Shown here piece after piece: positions 11,314 to 20,326 of a DNA stretch of 64,000 nucleotides. The stretch comes from Haliscomenobacter sp. (GTDB lineage Bacteria; Bacteroidota; Bacteroidia; Chitinophagales; Saprospiraceae). The notes beneath the pieces are model-generated. The model made no database searches. It was given only the letters and a program-made list of their open reading frames with translations, and was not told where the DNA came from. The stretch is taken from positions 1-64,000 of the forward strand of contig NZ_JADKCX010000032.1 of NCBI RefSeq assembly GCF_016718685.1, written 5' to 3'. Within the stretch, counting starts at the first letter, position 1. Every line of letters starts with the position of its first letter. Both the position numbers and the translations under genes were made by a program.

Positions 11314-11384
11314 AGCCTCCCAACTTTGTGTCATCAAAAGCGAACAACGCAAAACAATCATTTAATCATCCAAAGCCTTTTGTC

Positions 11385-12913
11385 ATGTTATTCAACGTAA
11401 AAGCTAAAAACAAAAACCGTACAGCCAACCACGAAGGCGCTGAGGCTTGGAAAATGACGCCTGAGTTGGAGTTGTACAGTGCCGTGGTTACATCCACCTT
11501 AAGCGATAAATACTACGAAAAAGGTGGGGCACGAGTAGAACGTATCCGGGAGTTGATTAGCCGGGTAGATCCTGAGTTTGTGGCAAAACTGGCTGTTTAT
11601 ACCCGCGAAAACATGTATTTGCGCAGCATGCCACTCGCGTTGACGGTTGAACTGGCCCGTTTGTACCAGGGCTACGGATTAAACCTGATCAGCAAAACCG
11701 TGACTCGGGTGATCCAACGCGCCGATGAAATCACTGAATTGTTGGCTTATTACCAATTGGTGAACGAACGCAAGGAGCAAAAAACTGAACCGTTTGTCCA
11801 AACAAGTACAAAAAGGTTTGGCCGATGCTTTCAACAAGTTTGACGCTTACCAATTTGCCAAATACAACCGGGTGGGTTCAGAAGTCAAACTGCGCGATGC
11901 CTTGTTTTTGACGCACCCAAAAGCGATTGACACTGCTCAGCAGGCCATTTTTGATCAGATTGCCAAAAATGAGTTGGCGGTGCCATACACCTGGGAAACC
12001 AAATTATCCGCTTTGGGTCAGGTCGTTTTCAAGGATGAAATCCAGAAAAAAGCCGCTTTCCGCCAAAAATGGGAAGAACTGATCGACAGTGGAAAATTGG
12101 GCTACATGGCTTTGTTGCGCAACTTGCGGAACGTCATTGAGGCAGGTGTGTCGACCAAAGCACTTTGAAATGGTGTGTGCTACGATAGCCAACCCAACAC
12201 AAGTGGCCAAAGCCAAGCAATTGCCTTTCCGTTTCCTGGCTGCTTACCGCGAATTGTTGACCATCAAAGACCAATACACCAACGCTGCTCTGGCCGCTTT
12301 AGAAAATGCCGTGAAGGCGAGTGTAGTTAACATGCGTGGTTTTGGTATGGACACCAAAGTGGTGATTGCCTGTGACGTATCGGGTTCGATGCAAAAATCA
12401 ATTTCGCCAAAAAGCAAAATTTTGAATTACGATATTGGTTTGATGTTGGGGATGCTCTTGCAATCCAAATGCCGAAACGTACAAGCAGGTATGTTCGGTG
12501 ATACCTGGAAAATTGTCAGCATGCCTACCCAGAACATCTTGTCCAACGTGCAAGAGTTCTATCGGCGCGAAGGTTCAGTAGGTTATTCGACCAATGGCCA
12601 TCTGGTAATCAACGATTTGTACCTGCGTCGTGAATCGGTGGATAAAGTCATGATGTTCACCGATGTGCAAATGTGGGATACCCTCGGGGAAGGCCATATC
12701 GCAACCGAATGGCGTCGTTACCGCAAGGAGATTGCACCAAACGCCAAGTTGTACTTGTTCGATTTAGCGGGTTTGGGTACCACGCCAATTGATTTTAAGC
12801 AGAACGAAGGCGTATACCTGATTGCAGGTTGGTCAGACAAAATCTTTGACGTACTGGCGGCTTTAGATCAAGGTCAACAAGCCGTAGAAGTGATCAACAG
12901 CATCGAATTATAA
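11385..12913 (+). CDS. rsr: Ro60/TROVE-vWA RNA-binding protein (Rsr; two apparent frameshifts)
   Basis: Joined, the three frames give about 510 residues. The N-terminal TROVE HEAT-repeat ring begins MLFNVKAKNKNRTANHEGAE, followed by SDKYYEKGGARVERIRELI and a NMYLRSMPLALTVELARLY helix pair. A C-terminal vWA-like domain carries the intact MIDAS motif DVSGSM (ACDVSGSM) and FTDVQMWD. In animals and bacteria Ro60/Rsr rings bind Y RNAs on the outer surface and misfolded RNA ends in the cavity, and Rsr tethers exonucleases such as PNPase. Breaks lie near 11790 (next to an A run) and near 12160. ATG 11385 is preferred over GTG 11328 because homologues begin there. Two Y-RNA-like genes follow immediately, which is strong contextual support. 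Confidence 0.92.
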
Positions 12914-12921
12914 AGACAAAA

Positions 12922-12957
12922 CTATCGGAGGCAGGCGACAAAGCAGGCCTCCGGTAG
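12922..12957 (+). terminator. Stem-loop after the Ro60-like gene
   Basis: CTATCGGAGGC pairs with GCCTCCGGTAG (11 bp, one G-U) around a 14-nt loop, 9 nt after the stop codon. It is followed by TAAAAAATT and not by a T run, so it is more likely an mRNA 3' end or processing hairpin than an efficient intrinsic terminator. Confidence 0.5.
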
Positions 12958-12982
12958 TAAAAAATTAACCCCCAGAATGCAT

Positions 12983-13106
12983 AAACCGTGCCGTAGAAAA
13001 GAGTTTCTTCGTTTGGGCGTCAATACGTGGGTTCGAATCCTGCCCCATTTGGGTCGTCTAGTGGTTAGGACGTGACGGTAAGTTTCTTTTCGTTTTTTGC
13101 CGGTTT
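12983..13106 (+). ncRNA. Y RNA-like gene 1 with permuted tRNA-like module
   Basis: Outer helix AAACCG (12983-12988) pairs with CGGTTT (13101-13106). Next G12990-C12991 pairs with G13099-C13100, then comes an internal loop CGTA opposite GTTTTTT, then helix GAAAAGA (12996-13002) with TCTTTTC (13085-13091). Inside is a T-arm (GTGGG, loop TTCGAAT, CCTGC at 13027-13043), a minimal hairpin CCC-ATTT-GGG in place of the acceptor stem, and a D-arm (GTCT, loop AGTGGTTA, GGAC at 13056-13071). The T-arm precedes the D-arm, so this is not a tRNA but a tRNA mimic opened at the anticodon side. This fits the known bacterial Y RNAs (YrlA) encoded beside Rsr. A T-rich tract follows the outer helix. Confidence 0.8.
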
Positions 13107-13120
13107 ATTTTAAAAAGCTT

Positions 13121-13263
13121 GAAAGTGCCGTAGAATAGGGTTACTTCGCTGATAACGATGGGGTTACGGGTTCGAGTCCCGTCACGCTGACCGATATTTT
13201 GCCAAATCAGCGTGTAGCTCAGTGGTAGAGCACATTACGTACTCTTTTCGCTTTTTGCCTTTC
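13121..13263 (+). ncRNA. Y RNA-like gene 2 with permuted tRNA-like module
   Basis: This is a tandem paralogue starting 14 nt after copy 1. Outer helix GAAAG (13121-13125) pairs with CTTTC (13259-13263); then GC/GC, the same CGTA internal loop, and an inner helix GAATAGGGT opposite ACTCTTTTC with one mismatch. The T-arm is perfect (ACGGG, loop TTCGAGT, CCCGT, 13166-13182). It is followed directly by CACGCTGA (13183-13190), which pairs over 8 bp with TCAGCGTG (13207-13214) around a 16-nt loop; then TA (the usual U8-A9) and a perfect D-arm (GCTC, loop AGTGGTA, GAGC, 13217-13231). Helix sequences differ from copy 1 while pairing is kept. It ends just before a T6 run. Confidence 0.82.
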
Positions 13264-13345
13264 ATTTTTTGTTTGACCGCAGCTGAAGTGATTCATAATG
13301 CGGTTAATCTATTTACGTATCTTGCTGCAAATAATCCCTTACCAT

Positions 13346-13909
13346 ATGACATATAATGCCTGGAACCGTGACCTTTTTGCCAAAGCCTGGCATTTCGTCA
13401 CCCTCAAACACAGCGGCCAAACCTACGGAGGTCGCCTTCCTGAACAGCAAATCGAGTACATCAATCACCTCAGTAGTGTGGCCATGGAGGCCATGTGGGT
13501 TTTGGGAAATTCAACAGAAACCTACGACGCAGATTTGTTTGTGCAATGTGCCTTGCTGCACGACACCCTGGAAGATACCGCTACTGAATACGCAGAGCTA
13601 CAGGAGATTTTTGGCCCCGATGTTGCTGCGGGTGTATTGGCTTTGACCAAAAACAAAACCTTGCCCGACAAAAACCAACAGATGCTCGACAGCCTGCAAC
13701 GCATCCGCCAGCAACCCAAAGAAATCTGGATGGTAAAAATGGCCGATCGGGTGACCAACCTCTATCACCCGCCATTTTATTGGGACAAAAACAAAATCGC
13801 TGCCTATCGTGCCGAAGCGCAAGTCATTTATGATCACCTGGCCGAAGCGGACGCACTGATGGCGCAGCGTTTGGCGGAGAAAATTGAGGCATATCAGGTT
13901 TTTTTATGA
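13346..13909 (+). CDS. HD-domain hydrolase, SpoT/MESH1-like
   Basis: The protein has 187 residues from ATG 13346, chosen because the in-frame upstream codons would overlap the space needed after the Y RNA. Motifs follow the RelA/SpoT hydrolase order: LKHSGQTYGG near the N-terminus, INHLSSVAMEAM, the HD signature LLHDTLEDT followed by FGPDVAAGVLALTK, and KMADRVTNL. There is no synthetase domain, so it resembles single-domain (p)ppGpp or NADPH phosphohydrolases (MESH1 type), although the substrate is inferred from family only. It lies about 80 bp after the second Y-RNA-like gene on the same strand and may belong to that locus. Confidence 0.75.
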   Translation: MTYNAWNRDLFAKAWHFVTLKHSGQTYGGRLPEQQIEYINHLSSVAMEAMWVLGNSTETYDADLFVQCALLHDTLEDTATEYAELQEIFGPDVAAGVLALTKNKTLPDKNQQMLDSLQRIRQQPKEIWMVKMADRVTNLYHPPFYWDKNKIAAYRAEAQVIYDHLAEADALMAQRLAEKIEAYQVFL

Positions 13910-14016
13910 TTTTATAATTTTTTTGTCTTTTGTGGAACGCTTTTTCAGTACTGCGACACCTTAAGGAAATGCAGCATGATCTCATTTGCATCATTCACCT
14001 TAAAACCGCAAAAAAA

Positions 14017-14517
14017 ATGAAAAAGCTTATTCTTTTGGTTGTTCTTGCTGTTGCCACTCAATTTTTGATGGCGCAAACTCAATTTTTCAGTCCACTTGGT
14101 GCCGTTCCAGTTGGCCCCAATGGCCCTGCATCTAACAAAGTAAAGGTTTCGGCTTATTGTTGTCCCAGTACGGCGCTGGAAATCACCACCAATGTACCCG
14201 TGGGCGAAAATGATTTTCAATGGATCAATATTCCGCTTGATGGACTTAATGCTGGTTTGATCGGAAAATTAGTGGTTTGTTACCAGATTCAAGGTGGGGG
14301 TGGCTCCTATATTTCTCAGCTTCGGCTCACCGAGATGATGGCTCCCAATGCAGCTGCGGTTAAAGTTGACGACCCTACAGATCTGAATTCAGCTGCACCC
14401 ACCTGTTTTTCCACTAAAGCTGCATATGTCGTAAACGGTACAACAACGTTGGCAATTAAAATTGTAATGCGTCCTGGTGACAAGATAATCATCGGAGGAA
14501 TTACAGTGGCGAGATAA
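14017..14517 (+). CDS. Small exported protein of unknown function
   Basis: The protein has 166 residues from ATG 14017, with a clear signal peptide (KKLILLVVLAVATQFLMAQ). The mature part is rich in beta-forming residues and small polar residues and contains three cysteines (CCPS near the start and one in PTCFS). I recognise no family. It stands alone between the HD hydrolase and the fucosidase. Confidence 0.6.
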   Translation: MKKLILLVVLAVATQFLMAQTQFFSPLGAVPVGPNGPASNKVKVSAYCCPSTALEITTNVPVGENDFQWINIPLDGLNAGLIGKLVVCYQIQGGGGSYISQLRLTEMMAPNAAAVKVDDPTDLNSAAPTCFSTKAAYVVNGTTTLAIKIVMRPGDKIIIGGITVAR

Positions 14518-14654
14518 TAAACTCCTAATTCCCATGTAACTGCATGCACTATGAACGAGCCAATGGCTTGTACGTGGTGCATTTTTTTTGCCCTAAGCGA
14601 AAAAGAGCTGAATTTGTTTTTATTTTGACCGTGAATTTTAACCAATCCACCATC

Positions 14655-16094
14655 ATGAGACATTTGCTCACTTTTTGCCTAGGCATCTTGCTTGTCCAAA
14701 ACATAATGGCCCAACAACACGCCGAGCAAGATCATTCCAAATATGTGGTTCCTACCGACCCACAAGTACAACAAAAACTGCAACAATGGCAAAATGTGAA
14801 GTTTGGCCTGCTGATGCATTGGGGCACTTACAGCCAATGGGGCATCGTGGAAAGTTGGAGCCTCTGCCCCGAAGATGAAGGCTGGTGCGAGCGCCGTGGG
14901 CCTTATGCCAACGATTGGTATGGCTATAAAAAAGCCTACGAAAACCTGCAACACTCTTTCAATCCCCTTGACTTCAATCCCGATAAATGGGCCAAAGCAG
15001 CCAAAGCGGCGGGTATGAAATACGTGGTATTTACCACCAAACACCACGATGGATTTTGTATGTTCGACACCAAGCAGACCGATTACAACGTGATGCAGAG
15101 TCCTTTTGGTAAAAACCCCAAGGCCAATATCGCCTTGGAAGTGTTTAAATCTTTCCGCGCCGAAGATTTTATGATTGGGGCCTATTTTTCCAAACCGGAC
15201 TGGCATACCCCCGATTATTGGTGGCCATATTTCCCGCCCAAAGACCGCAATTCAAGCTACCCACCCAAAAAATATCCTGAAAAATGGGAAAAATTCAAGG
15301 CCTTCACCTATGCACAAATTCAGGAGTTGATGCGCGATTACGGCAAAATGGACATCCTATGGTTGGATGGTGGCTGGGTACGCCCATTTAGCACCATCGA
15401 TACAGCCATCTCTTGGCAAAAAACGATTCCCTTTGACCAGGACATCGACATGCCCAAGATAGCCGCAATGGCCCGCAGCTACCAACCAGGCTTCTTGGTG
15501 GTAGACCGCACGGTAACCGGACCTTATGAAAATTACGTCACCCCAGAACAACAAATCCCCAACCATTACATGCCCATTCCCTGGGAAACCTGCCTGACCA
15601 TGGGAGATTCCTGGAGTTACATCCCCAAAGAAAATTTCAAACCTGCCCGCAAATTGATCCATATCCTGGCCGATGTGGTGTCCAAAAATGGGAACTTGCT
15701 GCTCAATATTGCCCCAAGTCCACAAGGTGATTTCCATGCTGAGGCCTATGATCGCCTGCAAGAAATTGGCAAATGGATGGACATCAATTCAGAAGCCATC
15801 TATGGTACGACGGGTGACAACAGCATCGGTACGCAGGGCAAGTTGGTTTTTACCCACAAACCCGATGCCGTTTATGCCATATATCGGGCTGAAGAAGGAG
15901 AAAACCTGCCCGGCAAAATCGGGATCAACAACCTGAACCTCGATAAAAAAGCCAAAATCTATCTGCTCGGCAGCAAAGATCCTTTAAAGTGGAGCGATGA
16001 AAATGGCGCAATCAGCATTACTATTCCTGAAAAAACCGCTAAAATTGTGTCCAATAGCTACGCATGGGTGTTTAAAATTGTCAAAAATCCATAA
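14655..16094 (+). CDS. Alpha-L-fucosidase, GH29
   Basis: The protein has 479 residues with a signal peptide (LLTFCLGILLVQNIMAQ) from ATG 14655. GH29 landmarks appear in order: KFGLLMHWGTYS near residue 50, AKAAGMKYVVFTTKHHDGFCMFD near 120-138, and ILWLDGGW, in which D238 is the expected catalytic nucleophile. NLLLNIAPSPQGD marks the end of the barrel and a small C-terminal beta domain follows. It releases L-fucose from glycans in the periplasm. The gene is intact. A glycosylasparaginase-type gene follows 32 bp downstream, consistent with a glycoprotein-degrading pair. Confidence 0.93.
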   Translation: MRHLLTFCLGILLVQNIMAQQHAEQDHSKYVVPTDPQVQQKLQQWQNVKFGLLMHWGTYSQWGIVESWSLCPEDEGWCERRGPYANDWYGYKKAYENLQHSFNPLDFNPDKWAKAAKAAGMKYVVFTTKHHDGFCMFDTKQTDYNVMQSPFGKNPKANIALEVFKSFRAEDFMIGAYFSKPDWHTPDYWWPYFPPKDRNSSYPPKKYPEKWEKFKAFTYAQIQELMRDYGKMDILWLDGGWVRPFSTIDTAISWQKTIPFDQDIDMPKIAAMARSYQPGFLVVDRTVTGPYENYVTPEQQIPNHYMPIPWETCLTMGDSWSYIPKENFKPARKLIHILADVVSKNGNLLLNIAPSPQGDFHAEAYDRLQEIGKWMDINSEAIYGTTGDNSIGTQGKLVFTHKPDAVYAIYRAEEGENLPGKIGINNLNLDKKAKIYLLGSKDPLKWSDENGAISITIPEKTAKIVSNSYAWVFKIVKNP

Positions 16095-16126
16095 ACACTT
16101 GTGAACCAGATAAAACGACAAAACCA

Positions 16127-17175
16127 ATGCAAACCAGAAGAAAATTCTTACGCTGGTCGGCGCTCAGCCTACCTTTTTTATCCCTCAGCCGTGTAGTGGC
16201 TAAAAGTAACCCCACGACTCAAGCTGTAGTAAAACCAATCGTAGTCTCTACCTGGGACAGTGGTCTACCCGTCAATGCGGTGGCCTGGAAAATTCTCCGC
16301 GAAAACAATGGTCGGTCCCTGGATGCCGTTGAGGCGGGCGCTCGCTGGATTGAAGACGACATCAACTGTTGTGTAGGCCTGGGCGGCAACCCCGACCGGG
16401 ATGGCATCGTCACCCTCGACGCGTGCATCATGGATGAAAAAGCCAATTGTGGCTCAGTAGCGGGCTTGTCCTACATCAAACATCCTATTTCGGTGGCGCG
16501 TAAATTGATGGAAACCACCCCCCACGTGATGCTGGTGGGTGAAGGAGCCATGCAATTTGCGCTGGCCAATGGGTTCCCCAAAGAATCGGGTAAACTCTCG
16601 AAAGATGCTGAAAAGTCTTACAAAGACTGGCTCAAAAAATCGGAATACAAACCCGTCATCAACATTGAACAACAGCAAAGCAAAGGCAAAAAGAACAAAA
16701 AAGAACATGGCCCTTTTGCCCCCAGCTATTTTGATGATGGCACCCCCAACCACGACACCATGGGCACCATCGCGATGGATGCCGGAGGCAACCTTTCGGG
16801 GGCTTGTACCACCAGCGGGATGGCCTTCAAACTGCATGGCCGTGGGTGATTCGCCCATCATTGGTGCGGGTTTGTTTGTCGACAATGAAGTAGGCGCAGC
16901 CACTGGCTCAGGCCAGGGTGAAGAAGTGATCCGTGTAGCGGGTACGGCCATTCATGGAAATGATGCGCCGGCCACCCAAAGAGGCTTGTAAAATTGCCGT
17001 GGAACGCATCATCAACATCAATCCCGCAAAAGCCAAAGATTTTCAGGTCGGTTTCATCGCCATCAACAAAGCGGGGGAATACGGTGCCTATTCCATTCAA
17101 CCGGGCTTTAGCTATTCGGTTACATTGGCGGAAGACGGAGGAAAGGTGTTGAAAGCGGAAAGCCACTATAAGTAG
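16127..17175 (+). CDS. N4-(beta-N-acetylglucosaminyl)-L-asparaginase-type Ntn hydrolase (two apparent frameshifts)
   Basis: An exported protein: the N-terminus (TRRKFLRWSALSLPFLSLS) looks like a Tat-type signal. The alpha chain contains DAVEAGARWIEDD and GLGGNPDRDGIVTLDAC. The autoproteolysis site is DTMGTIAMD (about residue 209), whose Thr becomes the N-terminal nucleophile of the beta chain. A lysine-rich linker precedes it. The beta chain runs through GDSPIIGAGLFVDNEVGAATG and RPPKEACKIAVERI. Breaks are near 16845 and near 16945. The family cleaves the GlcNAc-Asn bond of glycoproteins. It follows the fucosidase closely and is probably co-transcribed. Confidence 0.88.
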
Positions 17176-17220
17176 GGTTCCGGGTTGAGTTTTGAGGTTG
17201 GGGGGAAGACGGGGTTGCAC

Positions 17221-19965
17221 TCAAATGGTGTGCCAACCCTCGAACCCCGACTCGAACCTGCACAACCCAAATTTCTTCTTCCCGCTATTCCGCACCAAAT
17301 ACGAAAAACTAAGCATAAAGTACCGCGAGAGTGCGTTTAACCGCTCATCTACCAAGGTATTGAGTTGGGCGTTGCGGCTGAGTCCTTCGTTCTGGCCCAA
17401 TAAATCGTAGGCAGAGAGCCGCAACAAGCCTTTTTTTCCTTCCATGACATAGGCACCGAACGAGGCATTCCAAATGGGCAAACTGCGCTGAAAACCATCG
17501 CCCAAGCCGCTGTAAATGATGTAATTGAACTGGGATTCCACACTGTATTTTTCTTTGGCAAAAGGTTTGCGCACGTAAGCCAAAAGTGAGTTTTGTAAAA
17601 AATTGCGGTTCAATTCCTCGTTCGTGGAATAGCTATTGGCTGAAAAATTCACGCGTGTATCAATCGACCATTCCCAATCTTTTTTCTTTTGGTTGGTAAA
17701 AGACAAACTTCCGGCATGGCGGCGGGTGTAAGTGGTGTTTTGCAAGCGGTTGATAAAAGTCAGGTTCCGTCCAAACCCATGATCACTACCTACACTAATC
17801 CGAAGGCCCAGCGATTTGAGTTGAAATACGTAGTAAATGTTGCCGCTGGTAGAATAATCATTGCTGACGTTTTGGGGTGAGGTTTGGGTGATCAATTGCT
17901 CATCCACCAATTGTACATTCTGGATCTTATCGGTGGTTAGGCTGCCATTGAGGCTGAACAAAAAGGTGGTGCCGCGCTTGGATTGGTAGAGGTTGTAGCG
18001 CAGGGTACCATTGTAACGCAATTCGGGCGTCAAACTTGGATTACCAATGTAATAACGCAGGGCATCAGTTACCTCCTGTACGGGTTGCAGCTGCCTGATA
18101 CTGGGAAGATTGAGGGTTTGATCCAGATTGAGGGTCAAGGTTTTGGATTGTTTCGGGCGAAAAGTAATGTTTATCGAAGGCAATAAATAATCGTATTCCT
18201 GGTTTACAGCTGCTTCTTGCAGGAACAAGCCTCCTTTGATCAGGGCATTTTCCCAACGTACGCGTGTGCCAATGTCCAGCTTTTTGTAGTCGGCTTGCAA
18301 ACCCAAGGTGGTATGGTGCCGAAACACGTCACTCAGCAAGTGATTGCTTTGCTGCTCATTGCGGAGCAATTCACCGGAATCTTGTACATCAGCGATGATG
18401 CGGTCGTCGTCATTGGTGGAAACGCGGTAGTTGTAGGTGGCGTGCAAGGAGATTCTTTTGTTGAGGGGTTCTGAAAATGAAGCTTGTAGACTCCAGTTTT
18501 CAGCGCCAGTTTCAGTAATCCGGTCTTGGTGGATCAACACTTCTCTTTCAGCCGCAGTGGTGGTTTGAAAAAAGTAATTCCGGGATTGGTTGCTGGCATT
18601 GTTGACACCCGAATTGGCATCCCAATCCAGATCGAGGTTAACGTTGCGGCCTTTCTTGCCCAGTCTTTTGCGAAAAGTAAACTCCAGATTCCCGCCCAAG
18701 CCTTCGTTTTCCCCCACGTTGCTGCGTTGGCTGGCATTGCGGGGCCCGAGCAATTGGTCGGCAGCAAAGGATTGGAAATTCGAAGTATTGCGGCCATTGC
18801 GCATAAACATCCCACTGACCAATCGAAAGCCCCAAAGGGTATCTTTGCGGTCGGATTCCAGGGTGAGGTTGAGGTTGTTCTGGATGCTAAAATTGTCATT
18901 GCTTGAGGTATCCTGGCTGATGATGGTTTTATCGTCCAAATAGCGCTCTACCCTGGCGATGCGGTCCAGGTCGCGATCCGATAAATTCAAGCGGTAATTG
19001 CCATACACTTGCCATTTGCGAGGCAGTTCCTGGCTAAAATTCAATCCGGCATTCAGATTGGTGTTTAATCCACCCGAAGGCAATGCCGCCGCATTGCTCA
19101 ATCCCCGATCTGTTACTTCGGCGTTGCCATTCCGGTTGACATTGTTGGCCGACAAAGTCCCGGTGATGCGTCTTTTTGGTGAAAACTTGCTGAGGTTGGA
19201 GATTACATCAAACTGCTGTGGAGGTCCAAGGCCAAGGGTTGATTTACCAAAATTTGATTTTTGCCGATCCGGTTTGGTTTTGATGTTGAGGATTTTTTCG
19301 CGTTGCCCATCATCGATCCCCGAAAATTCAGCTTTATCAGACTTTTTTTCAATGATTTGGATTTTGTCTACTGCATCGGCGGGCAATACTTTGAGGGCCA
19401 TTTTGATGTCGGTTCCAAAAAACTCTTTACCGTCCACCATGATTTTTACGATATTTTCACCCTGGGCTTTGAGGGTTCCATCAGGGTCGAGTTCCATGCC
19501 GGGCATTTTTTTCAACATGTCTTCGACCGCGTCGTGGGCTTGTACCTTGACCAAATTGGCACTGAGTTCAAGGGTATCACCGCGCACAGTGATGGGGATG
19601 CGGGCAGCACTGATCTCCATCGTTTGGAGCAGGTTACTTTTGGTTTTGAGCTGGATATCGCCCAGATTCAACTCACGAGAACCTTTGTCGATGGTTAGAA
19701 TTTGTTCCCAAGGCTCAAAACCCAGGTAGCTGATTTGGAGGCGATAGATTCCGGGTTTGATGCCGGGGAGTTCGATGTTTCCGGCATCGTCGCTCAAATC
19801 GTAACTGAATAGGGAGGAATCCTGTACCACGTACAGCGCGGTAGTTGCGCGAGGCAATACTTGATTTGAGCTATCAATGATTTTTCCAAAGATGCGAACT
19901 TGGGCACTCAATTTCATTTGCCCCAGGCCCAGCACAAGCAACAACAAGCAGTATAGATACTTCAT
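17221..19965 (-). CDS. Outer-membrane beta-barrel receptor with carboxypeptidase-like N-terminal domain
   Basis: The protein has about 914 residues. The start at 19965 gives the signal KYLYCLLLLVLGLGQMKLSAQ. Residues about 25-110 form a CarboxypepD_reg-like sandwich (VRIFGKIIDSSNQVLPRA; GIYRLQISYLGFEPW). A plug-like region follows (DAVEDMLKKMPGMELDPDG; VDKIQIIEKKSDKAEFSGI), then a long barrel ending in the 'outer membrane beta-barrel protein' family. These TonB-receptor-like proteins take up or process large substrates, but no SusD partner is adjacent, so the substrate is unknown. The C-terminus overlaps a GC-rich region. It converges on the asparaginase-type gene. Confidence 0.85.
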   Translation of the reverse strand: MKYLYCLLLLVLGLGQMKLSAQVRIFGKIIDSSNQVLPRATTALYVVQDSSLFSYDLSDDAGNIELPGIKPGIYRLQISYLGFEPWEQILTIDKGSRELNLGDIQLKTKSNLLQTMEISAARIPITVRGDTLELSANLVKVQAHDAVEDMLKKMPGMELDPDGTLKAQGENIVKIMVDGKEFFGTDIKMALKVLPADAVDKIQIIEKKSDKAEFSGIDDGQREKILNIKTKPDRQKSNFGKSTLGLGPPQQFDVISNLSKFSPKRRITGTLSANNVNRNGNAEVTDRGLSNAAALPSGGLNTNLNAGLNFSQELPRKWQVYGNYRLNLSDRDLDRIARVERYLDDKTIISQDTSSNDNFSIQNNLNLTLESDRKDTLWGFRLVSGMFMRNGRNTSNFQSFAADQLLGPRNASQRSNVGENEGLGGNLEFTFRKRLGKKGRNVNLDLDWDANSGVNNASNQSRNYFFQTTTAAEREVLIHQDRITETGAENWSLQASFSEPLNKRISLHATYNYRVSTNDDDRIIADVQDSGELLRNEQQSNHLLSDVFRHHTTLGLQADYKKLDIGTRVRWENALIKGGLFLQEAAVNQEYDYLLPSINITFRPKQSKTLTLNLDQTLNLPSIRQLQPVQEVTDALRYYIGNPSLTPELRYNGTLRYNLYQSKRGTTFLFSLNGSLTTDKIQNVQLVDEQLITQTSPQNVSNDYSTSGNIYYVFQLKSLGLRISVGSDHGFGRNLTFINRLQNTTYTRRHAGSLSFTNQKKKDWEWSIDTRVNFSANSYSTNEELNRNFLQNSLLAYVRKPFAKEKYSVESQFNYIIYSGLGDGFQRSLPIWNASFGAYVMEGKKGLLRLSAYDLLGQNEGLSRNAQLNTLVDERLNALSRYFMLSFSYLVRNSGKKKFGLCRFESGFEGWHTI

Positions 19966-20073
19966 GTAGCCTATCATTCTAAAAACAGACAAAGATTGGA
20001 ATTAAAGTGTTGCAGTGTTGCGGATTGATGTGCAGATTTTTGTTGTAAAATATACAGTTATTTATTATTTCAC

Positions 20074-20118
20074 AAAAAAAAGACGCGCCTCCCCCACTCC
20101 TAGCATTGGGGAGGCGCC
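20074..20118 (-). terminator. Intrinsic terminator-like hairpin in the receptor leader
   Basis: On the minus strand GCGCCTCCCC/GGGGAGGCGC forms a 10-bp GC stem with a 13-nt loop, followed by GTC and eight T. It lies about 110 nt upstream of the receptor start codon, and no upstream minus-strand gene exists to be terminated. It may therefore act as a leader attenuator. Confidence 0.6.
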
Positions 20119-20225
20119 TTCACATAAAGCCAGTAACTAAACCCATTAATCAGTTAAAACTTAACATTCTTTGCGGACACGTTATCGTCTCCCTTTTTTT
20201 ATCTTTGAATTTGAACGGCAAACAG

Positions 20226-20303
20226 CTAAAAGTGAAAAGTGAAAAGCAAAAAATAAAAAGGCCAAATTGCTTTTCGTTTTTCACTATTCGCTCTTCACTT
20301 TTA
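20226..20303. repeat. Palindromic AGTGAAAAGTGAAAAG-type repeat
   Basis: The left arm contains aaaagtgaaaagtgaaaagc and the right arm its approximate complement (gcttttcgtttttcac...cttcactttt). It lies just upstream of the gamma-glutamyltransferase gene. The architecture is like the other intergenic palindromes in this window but with a different core tract. Confidence 0.6.
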
Positions 20304-20326
20304 ATTCAATAAATAATCGTGCCAAA

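Noticed and set aside
11328..12913. Programmed frameshifting in the Ro60-like gene
   Set aside because: Two breaks at unrelated sites, and about 20 other genes broken in the same way, make sequence error more likely.
13021..13235. Canonical tRNA genes suggested by the T-loop and D-loop motifs
   Set aside because: T-arm precedes D-arm, no anticodon arm lies between D-arm and T-arm in tRNA order, and both are enclosed in larger shared helices.
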